A DNA stretch of 64,000 bases from assembly GCA_958296075.1 (NCBI GenBank), contig CATQHW010000001.1, forward strand, positions 977,752 to 1,041,751, in the 5' to 3' direction. Source of the DNA: an uncultured Spirochaetia bacterium. GTDB lineage: Bacteria > Spirochaetota > Spirochaetia > SZUA-6 > Bin103. Position numbers and translations under genes: made by a program. The notes under the pieces are model-generated. The model did not search any database. It worked only from the letters and a program-made list of their open reading frames with translations, and was not told the origin of the DNA. Below are positions 44,040 to 54,557 of this stretch, piece by piece (within the stretch, counting starts at the first letter, position 1; every line of letters starts with the position of its first letter).

Positions 44040-45061
44040 AAACCGCCGAGCATCCACCAGAGCTGGAGGTAGTGCGGCGGCGAGCCGAGGCAGAACCGCT
44101 GGCCGGCGCCGATGTCGCGGCATCCGTAGCAGGCGCCGTCCGGGTCGCGCATCGCATCCATCCAGCCGGCCAGATACCGGTACAGGTCGGTGCCGGTGTA
44201 GACCTGCTCCCCGGCGGCCAGGTCGAACATGCGCATCGCCACGGCGAGCGCGCCGTTGGCGCGGACGTCGACGTGGCCGGCGATCTCCTCGATGTGGCGG
44301 AAGTCGCGGCGATCGTGCGCGAACCGCCGCGAGCCTTCGGCCAGGAGGGCGTCGATCGCCGGCCCGATCGCGCCGCGCAGGTGCTCGGCGCCGGTGGCGG
44401 CCAGCAGCAGGTGCATGCGCACGGCGGTGACGAACGGGAAGTCGCGCGGCGCCGCCCGCACCAGATCGTCGCGCACCCAGGAGACGATCGGCCGCGCCGC
44501 CTCCCAGTACTCCGGGAACGTCTCCCGCCACAGGAAGCACGCCAGCGCCACCCATTCCGGGGTCATGTGATGCAGCGCGGCCGGATCGCCGAAGTAGGCG
44601 CCGCCGGCCAGCATGCGGCCGAGCGACGTGCGGACGCTGGCGGCGAACCGCCCGTCGCCGGTGATGCGGTGGTACACGCCCAGGCAGTAGACGACGATCG
44701 GATTGGTGTACGCGGTATCCGGCCGGGCGCGCTCGTCACGCCAGTCGAGCGGCAGGCCGCGGTAGACCGGGAACGCGCACCAGCGCCCCACCGACCACAG
44801 CGCGCCGTCGACCCGCTCGGCGAGCAGCCGCTCCAGCATCGCCTCCGCCGTGTCGACGCAGGGCCGGCGCCCGAGCAGGTGACCGGCGATCGCCAGCGTA
44901 GCGGCCAGCTCCGCCCGGTAGGCGGTGCTTTCGGCCCACAGCGCCTCAGGCGGCACGTAACGGCCGTCGCGCACGCGACCGATCACGCGGTCGCAGACCG
45001 CATTCGCGTCCTGCCGCCGCGCGGCGTCGACCCGACCGGCTGCGCTCACACCCGAACGCAT
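44030..45061 (-). CDS. Hypothetical helical protein, toroid-like
   Basis: 343 residues without a signal peptide. It consists of repeated helical pairs with aromatic and charged residues (AMLERLLAERVDGALWSVGRW, PIVVYCLGVYHRITGDGRFAASVR, HHMTPEWVALACFLWRETF, HIEEIAGHVDVRANGALAVAM, LYRYLAGWMDAMRDPDG), as in six-hairpin glycosidases or related folds. I do not recognise the family. It resembles the 15940-17673 protein in design. The gene is convergent with the amidohydrolase. Confidence 0.65.
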   Translation of the reverse strand: MRSGVSAAGRVDAARRQDANAVCDRVIGRVRDGRYVPPEALWAESTAYRAELAATLAIAGHLLGRRPCVDTAEAMLERLLAERVDGALWSVGRWCAFPVYRGLPLDWRDERARPDTAYTNPIVVYCLGVYHRITGDGRFAASVRTSLGRMLAGGAYFGDPAALHHMTPEWVALACFLWRETFPEYWEAARPIVSWVRDDLVRAAPRDFPFVTAVRMHLLLAATGAEHLRGAIGPAIDALLAEGSRRFAHDRRDFRHIEEIAGHVDVRANGALAVAMRMFDLAAGEQVYTGTDLYRYLAGWMDAMRDPDGACYGCRDIGAGQRFCLGSPPHYLQLWWMLGGFYP

Positions 45062-45241
45062 GACCTACCATACCACCCGCGTAAAGGCCGCCGAGTCTCC
45101 TGACGCCGTCACTGCCAGACCCGTTTCACCCAGCCGCTTACCGCCATGGATCGCCTCGACCGCGAGATCGCCTGACCCGTCCGGTGACACCCGCCGGCGG
45201 CGCTTGCGTCGCTTGGACACTCGTGCTAACGTATCGGTGCT

Positions 45242-46315
45242 ATGTCTACTTCAAGCGATTCGAAAGACAACTTCGCTTCGAGGGGAACGTGTCTCAGGCT
45301 TCTCACGTGCCTCATCGGAATGACTCTGGTTGCCCACGCCGCCCTGGCCGAGGGTACGGACGAAGCGGCGGCCGGCCCCGACTGCAACGGCATCGATCGC
45401 CCGCTCGTGCTCGCCGGCCTCAACTGGAACAGCGCTCAGCTTCAGAACGCCATCGCGGGCCATATCCTGCAGGTGGGCTTCGGTTGCGAGATTACCGACG
45501 TCCCGGGGGCGACCGTTCCAATGGTTCAGGGACTGGTCCGCGGCGACATCGACATCAACATGGAGATCTGGTTCAACACCGCTCCTGAGATGTTCCACGA
45601 AGCGGCCGCAGCCGGCGACGTGCTCGACTTTGGCATGAGCATGGACGGCGCCGGCGAGTTTTCGTTTCTGGTGCCCCGCTACGTGATCGAGGGCGACGCC
45701 GATCGCGGCATCGCGGCAATGGCTCCGGATCTGAAGTCGATCGACGATCTGCCCCGCTACGCCGAATTGTTCACCGACCCCGAGGAACCCGATAAGGGGC
45801 GCTATTACAACTGTGTCATCGGGTGGCAATGCGAGTTGATCAACAACGACAAGTTGGCGACCTACGGACTCGACGAGCACTACACCAACTTCAAGCCGGG
45901 TACCGGCGTCGCGCTGGCGAGTTCCATGATCGGCGCCTACGAAAAGGGTGAGCCCTGGCTCGGCTACTACTGGAGCCCGACCTGGGTACTGGGAACCTAC
46001 GACATGGTGGTGCTGGAGGAGCCGGCCTACTCGGATGGCTGCTGGGTGGAAGGCGACCGCGGATGCGCCTTTCCCACGTCGGTCCTGCACGTCGCGGTGA
46101 GCAAGGAGTTCTCCGAGAGCGCTTCCGATGAGATGCTTGCCTTCCTGGACGCATATACGGTTACGTTGCAGGACTTGGCCCCCTACTTGCAGATGATGTC
46201 CGAGGACATGATGGCAGCGGACGCCGGCCGCTCCTTCATGGAAAACGAGTCGGACGTGTGGAACGCGTGGCTGCCGGCAGAGATCGCCGCTCGCGTTCAG
46301 GCTTCACTCAATTAG
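45242..46315 (+). CDS. proX: Glycine betaine/choline-type ABC transporter substrate-binding protein
   Basis: OpuAC/ProX-type periplasmic binding protein (357 aa). A signal peptide ends near residue 36 (VAHAALA). The mature part has NWNSAQLQNAIAGHILQV, VPMVQGLVRGDIDINMEIWFN and EPWLGYYWSPTWVLG, with several Trp and Tyr residues suited to binding a quaternary ammonium group. Probably binds glycine betaine, choline, carnitine or proline betaine. It is followed by a perfect hairpin, then permease and ATPase genes: a complete importer. No other start codon fits the signal peptide. Confidence 0.9.
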   Translation: MSTSSDSKDNFASRGTCLRLLTCLIGMTLVAHAALAEGTDEAAAGPDCNGIDRPLVLAGLNWNSAQLQNAIAGHILQVGFGCEITDVPGATVPMVQGLVRGDIDINMEIWFNTAPEMFHEAAAAGDVLDFGMSMDGAGEFSFLVPRYVIEGDADRGIAAMAPDLKSIDDLPRYAELFTDPEEPDKGRYYNCVIGWQCELINNDKLATYGLDEHYTNFKPGTGVALASSMIGAYEKGEPWLGYYWSPTWVLGTYDMVVLEEPAYSDGCWVEGDRGCAFPTSVLHVAVSKEFSESASDEMLAFLDAYTVTLQDLAPYLQMMSEDMMAADAGRSFMENESDVWNAWLPAEIAARVQASLN

Positions 46316-46374
46316 GTCAGGCTCAGATGAGTCAAGGCCAACGCGCCCCGACAGCGGAGTGAGTCTTCGCAGAC

Positions 46375-46402
46375 GCACCGGCTCGATCGTTCGAGCCGGT
46401 GC
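46375..46402 (+). promoter_or_regulatory. Intercistronic hairpin between proX and proW
   Basis: Perfect 12-bp inverted repeat GCACCGGCTCGA / TCGAGCCGGTGC around the tetraloop TCGT. No T-tract follows. Such hairpins can act as partial terminators or stabilise the upstream mRNA so that the binding protein is made in excess of the permease. Confidence 0.65.
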
Positions 46403-46419
46403 GGTCTCTTGATCGGGTC

Positions 46420-47331
46420 ATGGGCAACTGGCTTCGCGAGTGCATCGGCAGCTTTGATCGGATTCTGACCACCTATCCGGCGGGGTGTCAGATCCCGCTC
46501 AGGGAGTGGATCAATCCCGCGGTGAAGTCCCTGGTGAGGACACTGGGGCCGGCATTCGACGCGCTCACCGATCAGATGCTGTTCGTGCTGCGGCAGATCG
46601 AAACCGTTCTACTGTGGCTGCCGTGGTGGCTCGTCATCGCCGCTATCACCTTGGTCGTATGGCAGGCGACCAAGCTGCGCTGGTTCGCCGTGGGCATCTC
46701 GGCAGCGCTGCTGATCGCCGGCATGTTCGACCTGTGGGACGACGCCATGCGCACGCTGGCGATCATGGTCATCTCGACCGTGCTCACGGTGGTAGTGGGA
46801 ATCCCCGCCGGCATCATCATGGCTACGAATCGACCGGTCCGCGCCGTGCTCACTCCAATTCTCGATGGAATGCAGACCCTGCCGTCGTTCGTCTACCTGA
46901 TTCCGTTTGTGTTCATCTTCGGCCTGGGCAATGTCGCTGCCATTTTCGCGGTGTGCATCTACGCCCTGCCGCCGCTGATCCGCCTTACCAACCACGGTAT
47001 CCACTTGGTGGACCCGGCAACGGTCGAAGCGGCGGACGCCTTCGGCGCGACCGGACGGCAGGTGTTGTGGGGAGTGCGCATTCCGTTGGCGGTACCAACC
47101 ATCATGGCGGGCGTCAATCTGGCGATCATGGCGGCGTTGTCGATGACCGTGATCGCTTCGATGATCGGCGCTCGCGGGCTCGGCGCCATAGTATTGCGCG
47201 GGGTCAACAACGGCGACGTAGGCATGGGGTTTGAGGCAGGCCTTGTCGTCGTCATCTTGGCGATAATCCTGGATCGCGTGACCGCCGCCTACGGTCGCCG
47301 TCTCGACCCCACGCAACCGGCGAAGACGTAG
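46420..47331 (+). CDS. proW: Glycine betaine/proline ABC transporter permease
   Basis: ProW-type permease (303 aa). A long N-terminal tail (about 60 residues) precedes the first membrane segment, and six to seven segments follow; the QTLPSFVYLIPFVFIFGLGNVAAIFA block and the EAA-loop EAADAFGATGRQVLWGVRIPLA are diagnostic. I use ATG 46420: the upstream in-frame GTG 46399 lies in the hairpin. The ATPase gene starts four bases after its stop. Confidence 0.9.
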   Translation: MGNWLRECIGSFDRILTTYPAGCQIPLREWINPAVKSLVRTLGPAFDALTDQMLFVLRQIETVLLWLPWWLVIAAITLVVWQATKLRWFAVGISAALLIAGMFDLWDDAMRTLAIMVISTVLTVVVGIPAGIIMATNRPVRAVLTPILDGMQTLPSFVYLIPFVFIFGLGNVAAIFAVCIYALPPLIRLTNHGIHLVDPATVEAADAFGATGRQVLWGVRIPLAVPTIMAGVNLAIMAALSMTVIASMIGARGLGAIVLRGVNNGDVGMGFEAGLVVVILAIILDRVTAAYGRRLDPTQPAKT

Positions 47332-47335
47332 CCTG

Positions 47336-48556
47336 ATGAACGGCGACGATCGCGGCGGCGAAATCGAAGTACGGAACCTCTACAAGGTCTTCGGCCCGCG
47401 CCCGGACGAAGTCCTGAATCAGATCGATGCCGGCGCCGGCAAGGAGGAACTGCTGGCCCGGACCGGGCACACCATCGGGCTGCAGGACGTGAACCTGCAC
47501 GTGAACGCCGCTGAGACCTTCGTAGTCATGGGCCTGTCCGGGTGCGGCAAGTCCACCTTCGTGCGCTGCGTGAACCGGCTCGTGGACCCCACTGCCGGCC
47601 AGATACTGATCGACGGCGCCGACATCATGGGACTGGACGCCGACGAGGTACAGACGATGCGGCGCACCAGGATGAGTATGGTGTTCCAACGTTTCGGGCT
47701 GTTGCCGCACCGCAGCGTGGTGCAGAACGTCGCCTACGGCCTGCGCGTGCAGGGCGTAGATAAAGCTCAACGGTTGGAGCGGGCGCACCGGTGGATTGAG
47801 GTGGTCGGATTGCAGGGCTACGAGCAGATGCGGCCCAGCTCGCTCTCCGGCGGGATGCAGCAGCGGGTGGGCTTGGCGCGGGCGTTGTGCACGGACCCGC
47901 AGATCCTCCTGATGGACGAGGCGTTCAGCGCACTCGACCCACTGATCCGCCGCGACATGCAGGACGAGCTGATCCGTCTGCAGCAAGAATTGCACAAGAC
48001 CATCGTGTTCATCACCCACGACCTGGACGAGGCTCTGCGGCTCGGCGATCGGATCGCCATCCTCAAGGATGGACAGGTGGTGCAGGTCGGTACGCCGGTG
48101 GAGATCATCACCAAGCCGGCCGACGACTACGTCCGGGACTTCGTCCGCGACGTGAACCGGGCGCGCGTGCTTACCGTCGGCGTGGTCGCGGATCGTAGCG
48201 GTACCCTGCCGCTGGATACCTCGCCGGCGGACGCACGTACCGAGATGCGGGAACGGCGCCTCAGAATCGCGTTCGTGACCGACGGCGACCGGCGCTATCG
48301 CGGATCGGTGCACGAAGATGACCTTTCCGCCGCCATTGAGCGCGGCGACCTCGACCTCGGTCGGATCGCGCGCAAGAGCGGTCCGACCGCCCGTGCCGAT
48401 CAACCGCTCGACGAGCTTCTGGCAGTATCTGCCGGCAGCGCCGTGCCGATAGCGGTGCTCGATGAGCGTGATCGGTTCCTCGGCAGCCTGACCCGTCAAG
48501 CGACTCTGGCCGCACTTGCCGGAGATCCTGACCAGGAGAACGCGACGACCGAATAG
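47336..48556 (+). CDS. proV: Glycine betaine/proline ABC transporter ATPase
   Basis: ATP-binding subunit (406 aa). Walker A GLSGCGKST (66-74), Q-loop VFQRF (116-120), signature LSGGMQQR (170-177), Walker B LLMDEAFS (191-198) and the switch His H228. The N-terminal extension (GPRPDEVLNQIDAGAGKEELLARTG) is typical of ProV/OpuAA. About 130 residues after the ATPase core form a degenerate CBS-like region, which in OpuA senses ionic strength. It closes the importer operon. Confidence 0.92.
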   Translation: MNGDDRGGEIEVRNLYKVFGPRPDEVLNQIDAGAGKEELLARTGHTIGLQDVNLHVNAAETFVVMGLSGCGKSTFVRCVNRLVDPTAGQILIDGADIMGLDADEVQTMRRTRMSMVFQRFGLLPHRSVVQNVAYGLRVQGVDKAQRLERAHRWIEVVGLQGYEQMRPSSLSGGMQQRVGLARALCTDPQILLMDEAFSALDPLIRRDMQDELIRLQQELHKTIVFITHDLDEALRLGDRIAILKDGQVVQVGTPVEIITKPADDYVRDFVRDVNRARVLTVGVVADRSGTLPLDTSPADARTEMRERRLRIAFVTDGDRRYRGSVHEDDLSAAIERGDLDLGRIARKSGPTARADQPLDELLAVSAGSAVPIAVLDERDRFLGSLTRQATLAALAGDPDQENATTE

Positions 48557-48659
48557 CGGAGCCGATCTCTGCTACCACCCGTCAGGGAGTCGGGCACTCA
48601 GGTCGAACGCGCGGGAAAGCGTTCACCGCCCGACAGGAGAGATCGAAGAACGTCAACCA

Positions 48660-49916
48660 TTACGACCAGGCGGCGGTGAGCTCGGCGACGCCGAAGCCGG
48701 CCGGCATCTCCACGAACGAGTGGCGCATGCGCTCCGCCTGAAAGCCGGGCATGAACCCTTCCCGGTCGCCGTTCAGCCGCCGTTCCAGCGGCGCGAACCG
48801 CCGCCACAACAGATCGGCCTCCTGCGCGGTGAACCGTTCGGCGAACTGCGGCCCCCAGTTGAGCGTGATCGGGTGCGGCGCGTCGCTGGAGCGGGCGACC
48901 CGCTCCGGGACGGTGGACCGTAGCCCCGGGCGCTTGCGCAGGCGGATGAACAGCGCCGCCTTGGTGAGGAACACCGTCAGCAGCATCTTGCCCTTCTCCG
49001 CCGCCCCCGGACGCAGCGCCGCCAGCGCCCGATCGTAGGCGGCGTCGTCGCCGGCCAGGGCCGCGCGCAGCGCCGCTTCGGTCCGGTCCTTCTTGACCGC
49101 GCACGCGCGCTGCCAGCCGCGGAAGATCTCCTGCGCGGCGGGCTGCAGGTACGGGACGAACGGATCGGCCTCACGCAGGGCGAACGGCGAGAAGCCGCCG
49201 TGCACGGTGCGGCGCAGCTTGGCGCTGTAGTTGCTGCCCCAGTGCAGGATCGGCGTGATGTAGGCCACGCCGTCGCCGCCGCGCAGATGGGTCTGCACGG
49301 CGCCCGGCAGCGGCCGCCGGTCGTCCTCCAGCAGCAGCCGATTCTCCCGGTCGGTGTTCGCGCGCACGTGCGTGCCGGGCATGACCCACAGCACGTCGTC
49401 GTCGTACAGCGGGATGTTCCACTGGATGTAGGCCGGCCCGTTCTCGACGATGTCGTCGACGTAGCCGCGCAGGGGCGCGGTGTCGATCGGATGGATGTCG
49501 CGGTGCCAGTTGGCCGGACCCCGGTCGCGGACCGGGCTGCACATCATCATCAGCTCGGTGGCGCCGGCGTCCTCGACGCCAAGCATCCGGCCAGCCACGG
49601 CGCGCAGCCGGTCGCCGGCCCATACCTCGACCGCCGCCGCGCAGCTCGCGTCGACCTGCGCGCCCAGCTCGCGCGACAGGTGCAGGCGCGGCTGCCGCGC
49701 GGTCTCCCACGCGCCGCCGGGCGGATCGCCGGGTCCGCGCTGCGCGGCCCAGACCGCCCGCTGGCGTTCCACCAGCGTCTCGTACGCGCGGCGCACCTCC
49801 GCAAGCCGCGCCGGATCGATGACCTCCGGCACGACCAGGTACCCGTCGCGGAGAAACCGCTCGCGATCCACGTCCGCGGCGATGCCGTTTTCCGGCGCTC
49901 GGCTTCCTGCGCTCAT
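48660..49916 (-). CDS. PhyH family oxygenase, long form
   Basis: 418 residues, longer than the other PhyH proteins here. Iron ligands H138 and D140 (NWHRDIHPID), distal H225 (ILHWGSNYSAKLRRT) and the following RR pair. VMPGTHVRANTDRENRL is the usual core strand. A helical C-terminal extension of about 150 residues (ALRPGAAEKGKMLLTVFL onward) is not part of the minimal fold. A near-ideal AAAGGAGGAG Shine-Dalgarno lies just before ATG 49916. It is divergent from proS. Substrate unknown. Confidence 0.85.
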   Translation of the reverse strand: MSAGSRAPENGIAADVDRERFLRDGYLVVPEVIDPARLAEVRRAYETLVERQRAVWAAQRGPGDPPGGAWETARQPRLHLSRELGAQVDASCAAAVEVWAGDRLRAVAGRMLGVEDAGATELMMMCSPVRDRGPANWHRDIHPIDTAPLRGYVDDIVENGPAYIQWNIPLYDDDVLWVMPGTHVRANTDRENRLLLEDDRRPLPGAVQTHLRGGDGVAYITPILHWGSNYSAKLRRTVHGGFSPFALREADPFVPYLQPAAQEIFRGWQRACAVKKDRTEAALRAALAGDDAAYDRALAALRPGAAEKGKMLLTVFLTKAALFIRLRKRPGLRSTVPERVARSSDAPHPITLNWGPQFAERFTAQEADLLWRRFAPLERRLNGDREGFMPGFQAERMRHSFVEMPAGFGVAELTAAWS

Positions 49917-50013
49917 GGCGTCTCCTCCTTTGCCTGCGCTGCCCTTGGGCGACAGCATGGCCGGCCCGGCCTTTTTCTTCCAGCGCCAAGCCGGTACGAT
50001 TCCGGTACCGATC

Positions 50014-51552
50014 ATGGGCAAGGGACAAGCGACGCGGACGGCGATCTCGCCGACCCGCGCCGAGAATTACGCCGAGTGGTACCAGCAGGTGGTGCGCGCC
50101 GCCGACTTGGCGGAGCTGTCGCCGGTGCGCGGCTGCATGGTCATCAAGCCGTGGGGCTACGCGCTGTGGGAGAACATGCAACGCGTGCTCGACGGGATGT
50201 TCAAGGAGACCGGCCACACCAACGCCTACTTTCCGCTGTTCATCCCGCTGCGCTATCTGGAGCGCGAGGCCGAGCACGTCGAAGGGTTCGCCAAGGAGTG
50301 CGCGGTGGTGACCCACCATCGGCTGGAGGCGGGGCCGGACGGCCGGCTGGTGCCTGCCGGCGAGCTCGACGAGCCGTACGTGGTGCGGCCCACCAGCGAG
50401 ACGATCATCGGCGAGACGTACGCGAAGTGGGTGCAGTCCTACCGCGACCTGCCGATCCTGATCAATCAGTGGGCCAACGTGGTGCGCTGGGAGCTGCGCC
50501 CGCGCCTGTTCCTGCGCACCGCCGAGTTCCTGTGGCAGGAGGGGCACACCGTGCACGCCACCGCCGAGGAGGCGCTGCAAGAGACGCTGCACATGCTCGG
50601 CGTGTACGTCGAGTTCGCGGAGCGCTACATGGCGATGCCGGTGCTGCGCGGCGAGAAGAGCGCCGGCGAGCGCTTTCCGGGGGCGGTCAACACCTACACC
50701 ATCGAGGCGATGATGCAGGACCGCAAGGCGCTGCAGGCCGGCACTTCGCACTTCCTGGGGCAGAACTTCGCCAAGGCGTGCGACATCAGCTTCAGCGACC
50801 GCAACGGCGCGCTGGTCCATGCCTGGACCACCTCCTGGGGGGTTTCCACCCGCCTCGTCGGCGGTCTGATCATGACCCACGGCGACGACGACGGAGCGGT
50901 GCTGCCGCCGCGGCTGGCGCCGCATCAGGTGGTGATCCTGCCGATCTACAAGGATGCCGGGCAGCGGGCCGCGGTGATAGGCGCGTGCGAGGCGCTGAAG
51001 CGCGAGCTGACGCAGGCGACCTACGCCGGCGAGCCGTTGCGGGTGGCGGTCGACGACCGCGACCTGCGCGGCGGCGAGAAGAACTGGCACCACGTCAAGC
51101 GCGGCGTACCGATCCGGGTGGAGATCGGCCCGCGCGACCTGGCCGCCGGAGCGGTGTCGGTCGCGCGCCGCGACCGGCCGGCGCGCGAGCGGGAGTCGCT
51201 GGCGCGCGAACGCTTCACCGCCGAAGCGCCGGCGGTGCTCGGCCGGATACAGGACGGGCTGCTCGATCGGGCGCGCGCGTTCCGGGACGCCCACACCGAA
51301 CGCGTCGGCGACCTGCAGGCATTCGAGGAGTACTTCCGGGACGAGGCCGGCTCGGGCTTCGCCGTCGCCCCCATGGCTGCCGATGCCGAGCGGGACGCGG
51401 CGTTCCAGGAGCTGCTGAAGCGCCTGAAGGTGAGCCCGCGCTGCATCCTGAGCACGGCCGGCGCGGCGGGCGACGGCGCGCCGCCTGATCGCACGTGCGC
51501 GTTCACGGGCGCCGGCGGCGCGGCCGACACGGTGTTCGCCCGAGCGTACTGA
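50014..51552 (+). CDS. proS: Prolyl-tRNA synthetase, archaeal/eukaryotic type
   Basis: Class II synthetase charging tRNA-Pro (512 aa). Type-3 architecture: there is no inserted editing domain between motifs 2 and 3, and the protein ends in the C-terminal zinc-type domain ending TVFARAY. Motif 2 is visible as [25 protein letters not shown], and [12 protein letters not shown] belongs to motif 3. The anticodon-binding domain runs about 300-400 ([14 protein letters not shown]). This type is typical of Archaea, eukaryotes and a set of bacteria including Spirochaetes and Deinococcus. ATG 50014 is used; the segment upstream is the PhyH 5' region. Confidence 0.95.
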   Translation: MGKGQATRTAISPTRAENYAEWYQQVVRAADLAELSPVRGCMVIKPWGYALWENMQRVLDGMFKETGHTNAYFPLFIPLRYLEREAEHVEGFAKECAVVTHHRLEAGPDGRLVPAGELDEPYVVRPTSETIIGETYAKWVQSYRDLPILINQWANVVRWELRPRLFLRTAEFLWQEGHTVHATAEEALQETLHMLGVYVEFAERYMAMPVLRGEKSAGERFPGAVNTYTIEAMMQDRKALQAGTSHFLGQNFAKACDISFSDRNGALVHAWTTSWGVSTRLVGGLIMTHGDDDGAVLPPRLAPHQVVILPIYKDAGQRAAVIGACEALKRELTQATYAGEPLRVAVDDRDLRGGEKNWHHVKRGVPIRVEIGPRDLAAGAVSVARRDRPARERESLARERFTAEAPAVLGRIQDGLLDRARAFRDAHTERVGDLQAFEEYFRDEAGSGFAVAPMAADAERDAAFQELLKRLKVSPRCILSTAGAAGDGAPPDRTCAFTGAGGAADTVFARAY

Positions 51553-51677
51553 GCGTTTCCGCCGACCGCGGGGGCCGCTTGACGCCGGCCGCATACGGAC
51601 GATCATTGACGGCAGGTGAGCCATGCCGGCTTCCGGGACCTCCGACCCGGCAGGCCACCGGAGCGAGGGAGGAAGCG

Positions 51678-52154
51678 ATGGCTGAAGAGCGATCCGCGGT
51701 CACCATGACGGTCAATGGCCGCACGTCCGAACACCACATCGAGCCACGGCGACTACTGGTGCACCACCTGCGCGACGAGTTGCGCCTGACCGGCACGCAC
51801 GTCGGCTGCGACACGTCGAGCTGCGGTGCGTGCACGGCGATCGTAGACGGCAAGGCGGTGAAGACCTGCACCATGCTTGCGGTGCAGGCCGACGGCGCCG
51901 AAGTCACCACCATCGAGGGGTTGGCACGCAACGGCACGCTGCATCCGCTGCAGGAGGCGTTCCGGGAGGAGCACGGCCTGCAGTGCGGGTTCTGCACGCC
52001 GGGCATGATCATGACGGCGATCGACCTGTTGGAGCGCAACGCCGCGCCCTCGGAGTCGGAGATACGCCACGCGCTGGAAGGCAACTACTGCCGGTGTACC
52101 GGCTATCACAACATCGTTCGGGCCGTGCAGCGCGCTGCCGGCACCCTGAAGTAG
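51678..52154 (+). CDS. (2Fe-2S)-binding small subunit of a molybdenum hydroxylase (CoxS type)
   Basis: 158 residues. Eight Cys in the two expected groups: plant-ferredoxin type C44, C49, C52 and C64, and the xanthine-oxidase type C103, C106, C138 and C140 (QCGFCTPG and YCRCTGY). Carries electrons from the molybdenum site to the flavin subunit. GGAGGAAG lies just before the ATG. First gene of a three-gene cluster, small-large-medium order; the usual CoxMSL order is different. Confidence 0.92.
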   Translation: MAEERSAVTMTVNGRTSEHHIEPRRLLVHHLRDELRLTGTHVGCDTSSCGACTAIVDGKAVKTCTMLAVQADGAEVTTIEGLARNGTLHPLQEAFREEHGLQCGFCTPGMIMTAIDLLERNAAPSESEIRHALEGNYCRCTGYHNIVRAVQRAAGTLK

Positions 52155-52163
52155 GAGGCGGCC

Positions 52164-54557
52164 ATGGCTACGGCACAGATCGGCAAACCGGTTCGCCGCG
52201 TGGAGGACCACAAGTTCATCACCGGCGGCGGCCGCTACACCGACGACATTCAGCTCCCGGAGATGACCCACTGCGCGGTCGTGCGCAGCCCGCACTCGCA
52301 CGCCGAGGTGCAGAAGGTCGATACCGCTGCGGCAGCCGCGGCGCCCGGCGTGATCGAGGTGCTCACCGGCGCCGACGTCGAGGCCGACGGTCTCGGCGGC
52401 CTGCCGTGCGCGTGGGCGGTCGACTTCAACACCGGCGAGCCCATGAACGAGCCGCCGCATCCGGTACTGGCGTCGAGCACGGTACGCTACGTGGGCGACG
52501 GGGTCGCCTGCGTGATCGCCGAGACGCTGGAGCAGGCGCAGGATGCGGCCGAGCTGGTCGAGGTGACCTATCGCGAGCTGCCCGCGGTGACGACCGTGCC
52601 GCAGGCGATCGCGGACGGAGCGCCGCAGATCCATCCCGAAGCGAAGGCAAACCTCGCCTTCATCTGGGATCTGGGCGATCGGGAGGCGACCGACGCGGCC
52701 TGCGCAAGCGCCGCCCACCTCACCACGCTGGCGTTCATCAATCAGCGGCTCATACCCAACGCCATCGAGCCGCGTTCGGCGCTGGGCGACTACGACGGCG
52801 CCTCCGACCGCTCCACGCTCTACACCTCGACGCAGAACCCGCACACGATCCGCGCGGTCATGGGCGGCGTGCTGGGACTGCCGGAGCACAAGCTGCGCGT
52901 GGTCGGCCCGGACGTGGGCGGCGGCTTCGGCAGCAAGATCTTCCACTACCCGGAGGAGGCGATCGTCACCTGGGCGGCGAAGAAGATCGGCCGCCCGGTG
53001 AAGTGGACCGCATCGCGTACGGAGAGCTTCATGACCGACGCGCACGGCCGCGACCACGTCACCACCGCGGACCTAGCCCTCGATGCCAGCGGGAATTTCA
53101 CGGCGTTGCGGGTGCGCACCCAGGCGAACATGGGCGCCTACCTGTCGCTGGTGGCATCGGCCATCCCCACCTACCTGTACGGCACGCTGCTGCAGGGGCA
53201 GTACACCACGCCGGCGATCCACGTGGAGGTCACCGCGGCATTCACCAACACCACGCCGGTGGACGCGTACCGCGGCGCCGGCCGGCCGGAGGCGACCTAT
53301 CTGGTGGAACGGCTGGTCGACACCGCGGCGCACGAGACCGGCGTGGATCCGGCCGAGTTGCGCCGCAGGAACTTCATCCCGCCGTTCGACGGCGTCACGG
53401 AGCCCGGCTATCAGACGCAGGTCGCGATGGTCTACGACAGCGGCAACTACGAGGGCGCCATGCGGCGCGCACTGGAGGTGTTCGATTATCCGGCGTTCCG
53501 AGCCGAGCAGAGGGCCGCCCGCGCCGCCGGGCGTCTGCTGGGGGTCGGCTTCTCCAGCTACATCGAGGCGTGCGGCGTGGCGCCGTCCAAGGTCGCCGGG
53601 GCGCTGGGCGCGCGCGGCGGCTTCTACGAGAGCTCGACCGTCCGCGTGCAGCCTTCGGGCAAGGTGACCGTGTTCACCGGCACCCACTCGCATGGACAGG
53701 GCCACGTCACGACCTTCGCGCAGGTGGTCGCCGACGAGTTGGGCATCCCGATGGAGGACGTGGAGATCGTCCACGGCGACACCGACATGATCCCGATGGG
53801 CAACGGCACCGCCGGCTCGCGCAGCATCGCCGTGGGCGGCAGCGCCATCGCCTTGAGCCTGGGCAAGATCAAGGAGAAGGGGGCGCAGATCGCCGCCCAC
53901 CTCATCGAGGCGTCGGCCGAGGACCTGGAGTACGTGGACGGCGGCTGGAAGGTGCGCGGCACCGACCGCGGCCTGAGCTTCCAGGAGGTGGCCGCGCAGG
54001 CATACACCGTGCACAACTACCCCGACGGCGTGGAGCCGGGGCTCGAGTTCACCTCGTTCTTCGACCCGGAAAACTTCACCTTCCCGTTCGGCACCCACAT
54101 TGCGGTCGTCGAGATCGATGCCGACACCGGTCAGGTCCGGCTCAAGCGGTTCGTGGCGGTCGACGACGTCGGCCGGGTGATCAACCCGCTGATCGTCGAC
54201 GGACAGGTGCACGGCGGCATCACCCAGGGCGTCGGCCAGGCGCTGCTGGAGGGCGCCGCCTATGACGGCGCCGGCCAGTTGCTCACCGGCTCCTACATGG
54301 ACTACGCGCTGCCGAGAGCCGACGACGTGCCGTCCTACGAGGTCGACCGCACCGAGACGCGATGTCCGGTCAACCCGCTGGGGGTCAAGGGGGCCGGCGA
54401 GACCGGCACGATCGGTTCCACGCCGGCGGTGGTCAACGCCGCCGTCGACGCGCTCTGGCATCTGGGCGTGCGAGACCTGCAGATGCCGCTCACACCGCAA
54501 CGGGTCTGGCGAGCCCTGCACGCCAATGCCATGCGCGCCAATGGAGGTGCCACGTGA
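52164..54557 (+). CDS. Molybdopterin-binding large subunit, CO-dehydrogenase form II/aldehyde oxidase type
   Basis: 797 residues binding the molybdopterin cytosine dinucleotide cofactor. The active-site loop is AYRGAGR (368-374): this is form II, not the AYRCSFR of proven CO dehydrogenase, so CO oxidation is not expected. The catalytic base is E746 in [20 protein letters not shown] (about 248-258) and GTHSHGQGH are cofactor contacts. Form II enzymes oxidise aldehydes, purines or other heterocycles. No maturation genes (for example coxD/E/F or xdhC) are in the window. The next gene starts inside its stop codon. Confidence 0.92.
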   Translation: MATAQIGKPVRRVEDHKFITGGGRYTDDIQLPEMTHCAVVRSPHSHAEVQKVDTAAAAAAPGVIEVLTGADVEADGLGGLPCAWAVDFNTGEPMNEPPHPVLASSTVRYVGDGVACVIAETLEQAQDAAELVEVTYRELPAVTTVPQAIADGAPQIHPEAKANLAFIWDLGDREATDAACASAAHLTTLAFINQRLIPNAIEPRSALGDYDGASDRSTLYTSTQNPHTIRAVMGGVLGLPEHKLRVVGPDVGGGFGSKIFHYPEEAIVTWAAKKIGRPVKWTASRTESFMTDAHGRDHVTTADLALDASGNFTALRVRTQANMGAYLSLVASAIPTYLYGTLLQGQYTTPAIHVEVTAAFTNTTPVDAYRGAGRPEATYLVERLVDTAAHETGVDPAELRRRNFIPPFDGVTEPGYQTQVAMVYDSGNYEGAMRRALEVFDYPAFRAEQRAARAAGRLLGVGFSSYIEACGVAPSKVAGALGARGGFYESSTVRVQPSGKVTVFTGTHSHGQGHVTTFAQVVADELGIPMEDVEIVHGDTDMIPMGNGTAGSRSIAVGGSAIALSLGKIKEKGAQIAAHLIEASAEDLEYVDGGWKVRGTDRGLSFQEVAAQAYTVHNYPDGVEPGLEFTSFFDPENFTFPFGTHIAVVEIDADTGQVRLKRFVAVDDVGRVINPLIVDGQVHGGITQGVGQALLEGAAYDGAGQLLTGSYMDYALPRADDVPSYEVDRTETRCPVNPLGVKGAGETGTIGSTPAVVNAAVDALWHLGVRDLQMPLTPQRVWRALHANAMRANGGAT

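Noticed and set aside
45200..45241. Promoter TTGCGT-17-TAACGT before proX
   Set aside because: The -10 matches only three of six positions and would place transcription start almost at the ATG.
49171..51624. An 817-codon open frame antisense to proS
   Set aside because: It is the antisense of an unambiguous prolyl-tRNA synthetase and shows no protein family.
52164..54557. True CO dehydrogenase
   Set aside because: The active-site loop is AYRGAGR, not the AYRCSFR of proven CO-oxidising enzymes.
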